From NCBI GenBank assembly GCA_949283935.1, contig CASDUJ010000021.1, positions 1-38,395 of the forward strand: 38,395 bases of DNA. The letters run 5' to 3'. This DNA is from an uncultured bacterium. Lineage in GTDB: Bacteria > Cyanobacteriota > Vampirovibrionia > Gastranaerophilales > JAILCC01. Of the stretch, positions 35,520 through 38,395 are shown one piece after another. Below the pieces are notes generated by a model. It made no database searches and was not told where the DNA came from. It was given only the letters and a program-made list of their open reading frames with translations. Within the stretch, counting starts at the first letter, position 1. The number at the start of each line of letters is the position of its first letter. The translations under genes and the position numbers were made by a program.

Positions 35520-35540
35520 TTAATTTTTATCGTTAAATAT

Positions 35541-35577
35541 AATATGGAGAACAAAATAATTTTTGGTTCTCCATATT
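35541..35577. terminator. Inverted repeat after the giant gene
   Basis: Perfect 12-nt arms AATATGGAGAAC and GTTCTCCATATT with a 13-nt AT-rich interior that can pair further (AAAAT with ATTTT). It lies 22 nt past the stop. No clean T-run follows (GTTAAGTTTTG), so it may stabilise the 3' end more than terminate. Confidence 0.5.
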
Positions 35578-35695
35578 GTTAAGTTTTGTAACAATATTTT
35601 TTTTAAAGGTTTAAAAATGTAAAAACTTGGGAATAATACATGTGTAAACAAATTCTCTCTCTCTAATTCCTCTCTCTAATATGTGGTAGACTTAG

Positions 35696-35723
35696 CCGAC
35701 AAAAAAACAGTCGGTTTTTTTTT
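35696..35723 (+). terminator. Stand-alone plus-strand intrinsic terminator
   Basis: Stem CCGAC/GTCGG around AAAAAAACA, followed by nine T residues. It is about 120 nt beyond the hairpin of the giant gene and has no gene of its own directly upstream, so it may end a small RNA or serve as a second terminator. Just upstream are two CTCTCTCT-type tracts (35653-35678). Confidence 0.75.
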
Positions 35724-35765
35724 GTTTGGAGATGTATATTTTGAAATAAATTTCACAAATTAACT

Positions 35766-37373
35766 TTAGATTGCTTGTATAATACGTTCAACGGTAATTT
35801 TGTCCAATGCATTTGGTAAAATATTGTGCTCTGTCAAATTTTCTTTTGCATATTCTGCAATCGCAAGTGCTGCTTTATATTTTATATCATCTGTAACTTT
35901 TTTAATGCCTTTTAATAAAAGGCCTTTAAATATTCCGGGAAAAGCTAAAGAGTTGTTTATCTGATTTTCAAAATCAGAACGACCTGTAGCTACAATAAAA
36001 GCTCCAGCTTCTTTGGCTTCTTCTGGCATAATTTCAGGTATTGGATTAGCTAGGGCAAAAATAATTGGTTTTTTGTTCATTAATTTTATCATTTCTTTGT
36101 TAAGTATATTTCCTGTGGATAATCCTATAAATACGTCTGCCCCTTTGATTATGTCTTTTAATGTTCCGTTTTCGTTGTTAGGGTTTGTTATTTGAGCTAT
36201 TTTTCTTAAATATTTATTTTCGTGTTTTGATGTTTTGGAAATGACTCCATCTTTGTCGCATAAGATAAGATTGTTTATTCCTGCTTTAAGTAATATTTTT
36301 GCTACAGCTTGAGCAGCTGCACCAGCCCCTGACATTACTACTTTTATTTCTGATATGTTTTTTTCTGCTAATTTAATTGAACCTAAAAGTGCTGCTAGTA
36401 CAATTATTGCTGTTCCATGTTGATCATCGTGAAATATTGGAATATTTGTTTTCTCTATCAGTTTTTCTTCAATTTCAAAACATCTTGGAGCATTTATATC
36501 TTCAAGATTAATTCCGCCAAATGAATAAGAAATTGCAGCTGAAATGTTAATTATTTCATCAATATTTTGAGTCTTTAAACAAATTGGAATGGCATTGATG
36601 TCTCCTAATGACTTGAATATAGCGGATTTTCCTTCCATTACAGGTAATGCTGCGTATGCGCCAATGTTTCCTAATCCTAAAACTGCTGAACCATCTGAAA
36701 TAATTGCAATCGTATCTTTTTTTGAAGTAAATTGAGAGGCAAGCTCAGGATTCTTTTTAATTTGTTCACTTAGTTTCTCAAGTTTTTCTTTTGAAAATAT
36801 ATCTCTTACATCTTGAATTGAAAGATTTTTATATGTATTTTCTGTTTCTATAACACCTTTTAAAAAACTTCTTAAATTTAGTGCCTTGTTCCTAAATTCA
36901 TTTTCATCATATGTAATTTCTGCCGATGATTCTTTGCTAATTTGTGCAAGTAATTTTCTTCCATTTTCCACTATTTGATCGAAATCAAAATCTTCTAGAT
37001 CAGTTGTTACTAGTGCAGTCGAAAAAATTTTGATGTTTGTATCTGAAAATACATAAAAACCTGCAAAAGATGGTTCAAGATTTTCAAGAATAATGTTAAT
37101 ATCATATCCTTTCGATACAATTGGATAAGCATCTAAGTTTACTGTTTTTTTTAAAATGTTGCATACACCTTGTGCGTAAGGTAAATAGCTTTCCGGATGT
37201 TTTTTGCAATCATATATTACAGCAATCGAGTTTTTTCTGTTTGTAAGTCTGTTAACAAGATCTCTATTTTGTGCTATGCAGGTTGAAGAAAAGCCTACTC
37301 CTGGTGTGTATATCAATGATAATTCATTCAATGTTTCAAGTTTGTGTTTCAAATTTATTTCAAAGCTGTTCAT
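35766..37373 (-). CDS. Malic enzyme with a probable degenerate second malic domain
   Basis: Oxidative decarboxylation of malate to pyruvate with NAD(P)H. It has 535 residues, about 100 more than the usual short bacterial form. Catalytic Tyr22 lies in LIYTPGVG. The full malic part (about 205-330) has DGSAVLGLGNIGAYAALPV, catalytic Lys249 in VMEGKSAIFK, and metal ligands Glu300 in CFEIEEK and Asp316/Asp317 in FHDDQHGTA. The NAD domain has GAGAAAQAVAKILL (349-362), and GRSDFENQINN lies near the end. Between Tyr22 and the main malic part are about 150 extra residues. In them, LTNRKNSIAVIYD parallels FTSKKDTIAIISD, and LDAYPIVSKGYDINIILENL parallels INAIPICLKTQNIDEIINIS, so this looks like a decayed duplicate. 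The duplicate carries the Tyr; the second copy has none. GAGGAA precedes the ATG, 6 nt past the upstream stop. Confidence 0.85.
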   Translation of the reverse strand: MNSFEINLKHKLETLNELSLIYTPGVGFSSTCIAQNRDLVNRLTNRKNSIAVIYDCKKHPESYLPYAQGVCNILKKTVNLDAYPIVSKGYDINIILENLEPSFAGFYVFSDTNIKIFSTALVTTDLEDFDFDQIVENGRKLLAQISKESSAEITYDENEFRNKALNLRSFLKGVIETENTYKNLSIQDVRDIFSKEKLEKLSEQIKKNPELASQFTSKKDTIAIISDGSAVLGLGNIGAYAALPVMEGKSAIFKSLGDINAIPICLKTQNIDEIINISAAISYSFGGINLEDINAPRCFEIEEKLIEKTNIPIFHDDQHGTAIIVLAALLGSIKLAEKNISEIKVVMSGAGAAAQAVAKILLKAGINNLILCDKDGVISKTSKHENKYLRKIAQITNPNNENGTLKDIIKGADVFIGLSTGNILNKEMIKLMNKKPIIFALANPIPEIMPEEAKEAGAFIVATGRSDFENQINNSLAFPGIFKGLLLKGIKKVTDDIKYKAALAIAEYAKENLTEHNILPNALDKITVERIIQAI

Positions 37374-37379
37374 GGTTCC

Positions 37380-38240
37380 TCAATTTAAAGAATTAATATT
37401 ATTTTGTATTTTCTTAATTCTTCTTTTTATTCTTTCTTTTATTTCGTCAGTTGTTTTTACTTTTTTTAAATTAATACTATTAATAATATCTAGTAATTCC
37501 TTTAATTTTGAGTTGTACTTGGAATTATTATAATAACTTAATGCCAAAGTAGAAATGTCTAATAGGGGTATGATTTTTTCTAAATAGTCTTCTTGTATTC
37601 TCAACGTTTCTAAAATTTCTTTTAATAATTCTAACAAACCTCCGTATTGTGCTCTTGCAAGTATATCAATTGCTATTACTACTGAATTTAGTTCATTGGA
37701 GGGATCTTTTATTATTTCGATAAATTCGTTTTGTAAAATCTTGACTTTTCCTATATTTGAATTCAAAAATTGTTGTAAAAGTTTGTCTGCAATTATAGAT
37801 GTACTTTTTTCACTGCAAGCTATTTTGTATATTTCAAATAACAAAGGTATTGCATTTTCGAACTCATTTATTCTGTTTTTTTGGGCAAGTTCTATTAATG
37901 CGTCTAGAACAAAAATAAATGATTCTTTATCATTATAATTCTGGTCCAAATAAGACATTGTAATAACTTGTTCTCCGTATTCTAGAACAGGTTTGTACAT
38001 TTCTTTATGATTAAAGATTCCTAAAATAATTGTTTTCTTTAAATCAGATTCTTTTTCTTCAAAAAGCAGGTCTTGCATTTTGGCAAGTAGTATAGGATTT
38101 TTTGTTTGAGTCAAACCAGCAAAAACAATGTTTCTAAAATTTGTATCGCCTCCGCTCGTTGTATTTTCAATTATATCTTTTGTTAGTTCATCAAGCTTTT
38201 CTAGGCTTGTTAATGCTTCTTGTTCTTGTTTTTTTGACAT
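37380..38240 (-). CDS. All-helical (possibly HEAT-like) protein upstream of malic enzyme
   Basis: I do not recognise a family for this 286-residue protein. It is rich in Leu, Ile, Lys, Glu and Asn and has no signal peptide or membrane segment. Helical pairs of about 35-40 residues recur (for example NPILLAKMQDLLFEEKESDL and VVIAIDILARAQYGGLLELL), suggesting an alpha-solenoid such as HEAT or ARM repeats. No enzyme motif is seen. The C-terminus is a basic tail (EIKERIKRRIKKIQNNIN). AAAGG lies 8 nt before the ATG, and TATAAT lies about 17-22 nt before it. Its stop is 6 nt before the malic enzyme start, so the two form an operon. A scaffold or regulator role for the enzyme is possible but only from position. 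Confidence 0.65.
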   Translation of the reverse strand: MSKKQEQEALTSLEKLDELTKDIIENTTSGGDTNFRNIVFAGLTQTKNPILLAKMQDLLFEEKESDLKKTIILGIFNHKEMYKPVLEYGEQVITMSYLDQNYNDKESFIFVLDALIELAQKNRINEFENAIPLLFEIYKIACSEKSTSIIADKLLQQFLNSNIGKVKILQNEFIEIIKDPSNELNSVVIAIDILARAQYGGLLELLKEILETLRIQEDYLEKIIPLLDISTLALSYYNNSKYNSKLKELLDIINSINLKKVKTTDEIKERIKRRIKKIQNNINSLN

Positions 38241-38296
38241 ATAAAAACCTTTCTATTCTATTATATAACGAAATAAAAAGTTGAACTAGATGTTAT

Positions 38297-38329
38297 TTTA
38301 ATAGAAAATATCTTACTATTTCTATTAAA
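38297..38329. repeat. Inverted repeat near the window end
   Basis: Perfect 11-nt arms TTTAATAGAAA and TTTCTATTAAA with an 11-nt spacer, 57 nt upstream of the helical-protein gene. It is AT-only except two G-C pairs and may be an operator or chance. Nothing else can be assigned between 38241 and 38395. Confidence 0.3.
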
Positions 38330-38395
38330 TTTATTCATTATCCTGATTGATAGTTATTGTTAAGCTTTCTAATTAAATAAGGATGTGCTAAGATA

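Noticed and set aside
36870-37210. An ACT domain in the extra segment of malic enzyme
   Set aside because: Cyanobacterial malic enzymes can carry an N-terminal ACT-like part, but here the extra residues lie after YTPGVG and align with malic-domain motifs instead.
38261-38338. 25-codon minus-strand frame with AGGA before an ATG
   Set aside because: Too short, low complexity, and within the upstream region of the helical-protein gene; no evidence of a peptide.

Overview
The window is AT-rich (by eye about 30% G+C), densely coded on both strands, and uses the standard code with TGA as a stop. It encodes outer-membrane and surface functions (an MCE/MlaD protein, a TolC-type channel, a very large autotransporter), a type IV prepilin peptidase, a SigB/SigF-type sigma factor, and fermentative enzymes: Fe-type alcohol dehydrogenase, ADP-forming acetate-CoA ligase and malic enzyme. 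The malic enzyme resembles cyanobacterial ones in its YTPGVG and GRSDxxNQINN motifs. Together this suggests a diderm, fermentative gut-type bacterium, most likely a non-photosynthetic Cyanobacteriota (Vampirovibrionia/Melainabacteria, Gastranaerophilales-like). That placement is inference from gene content; no 16S gene is present.

Layout. 1-2.7 kb: an unrecognised membrane-anchored protein converges on a calpain-family cysteine protease with an EF-hand. 2.7-3.2 kb: a non-coding stretch with two 32-nt direct repeats, then tRNA-Arg(ACG) on the minus strand with its own promoter and terminator. 3.4-6.7 kb: an orphan MlaD/MCE protein, a membrane-anchored nitroreductase, and an Lrp/AsnC regulator-aminotransferase operon behind a perfect 32-bp palindrome. 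6.7-11.4 kb: a drug-efflux locus with divergent tolC-like and marR genes around a near-perfect operator. Its emrA and emrB genes are broken by one nonsense codon and two frameshifts. 11.4-15.8 kb: a stand-alone ABC ATPase, a DJ-1/PfpI protein, an MFS transporter and an iron-type alcohol dehydrogenase with a clear promoter and terminator.

15.9-23.3 kb: a 1863-residue autotransporter with about 38 GGAIYN-type repeats, a short TspO protein, and three small or poorly known genes. 23.3-28.2 kb: a SigF-like sigma factor directly upstream of prepilin peptidase, a radical SAM protein of the TatD-associated type, and a fused alpha-beta acetate-CoA ligase (ADP-forming). 28.3-35.5 kb: one giant gene of about 2394 codons. 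It joins a type IV prepilin N-terminus to cysteine-rich repeats, two GLUG-repeat blocks and a C-terminal EF-hand module of the kind seen in RTX-type secreted proteins. 35.5-38.4 kb: a stand-alone hairpin terminator, a malic enzyme with a probable degenerate second copy of its malic domain, and an all-helical protein co-transcribed upstream of it.

How the parts may work together. The metabolic genes fit malate to pyruvate (malic enzyme) and acetyl-CoA to acetate plus ATP (acetate-CoA ligase), with reductant disposal by alcohol dehydrogenase. The surface genes fit a host- or particle-associated lifestyle. The most unusual object is the giant prepilin-adhesin, 4 kb from the prepilin peptidase that could process it. 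The second is the malic enzyme with a duplicated domain. All family calls were made by reading; no database search was run.
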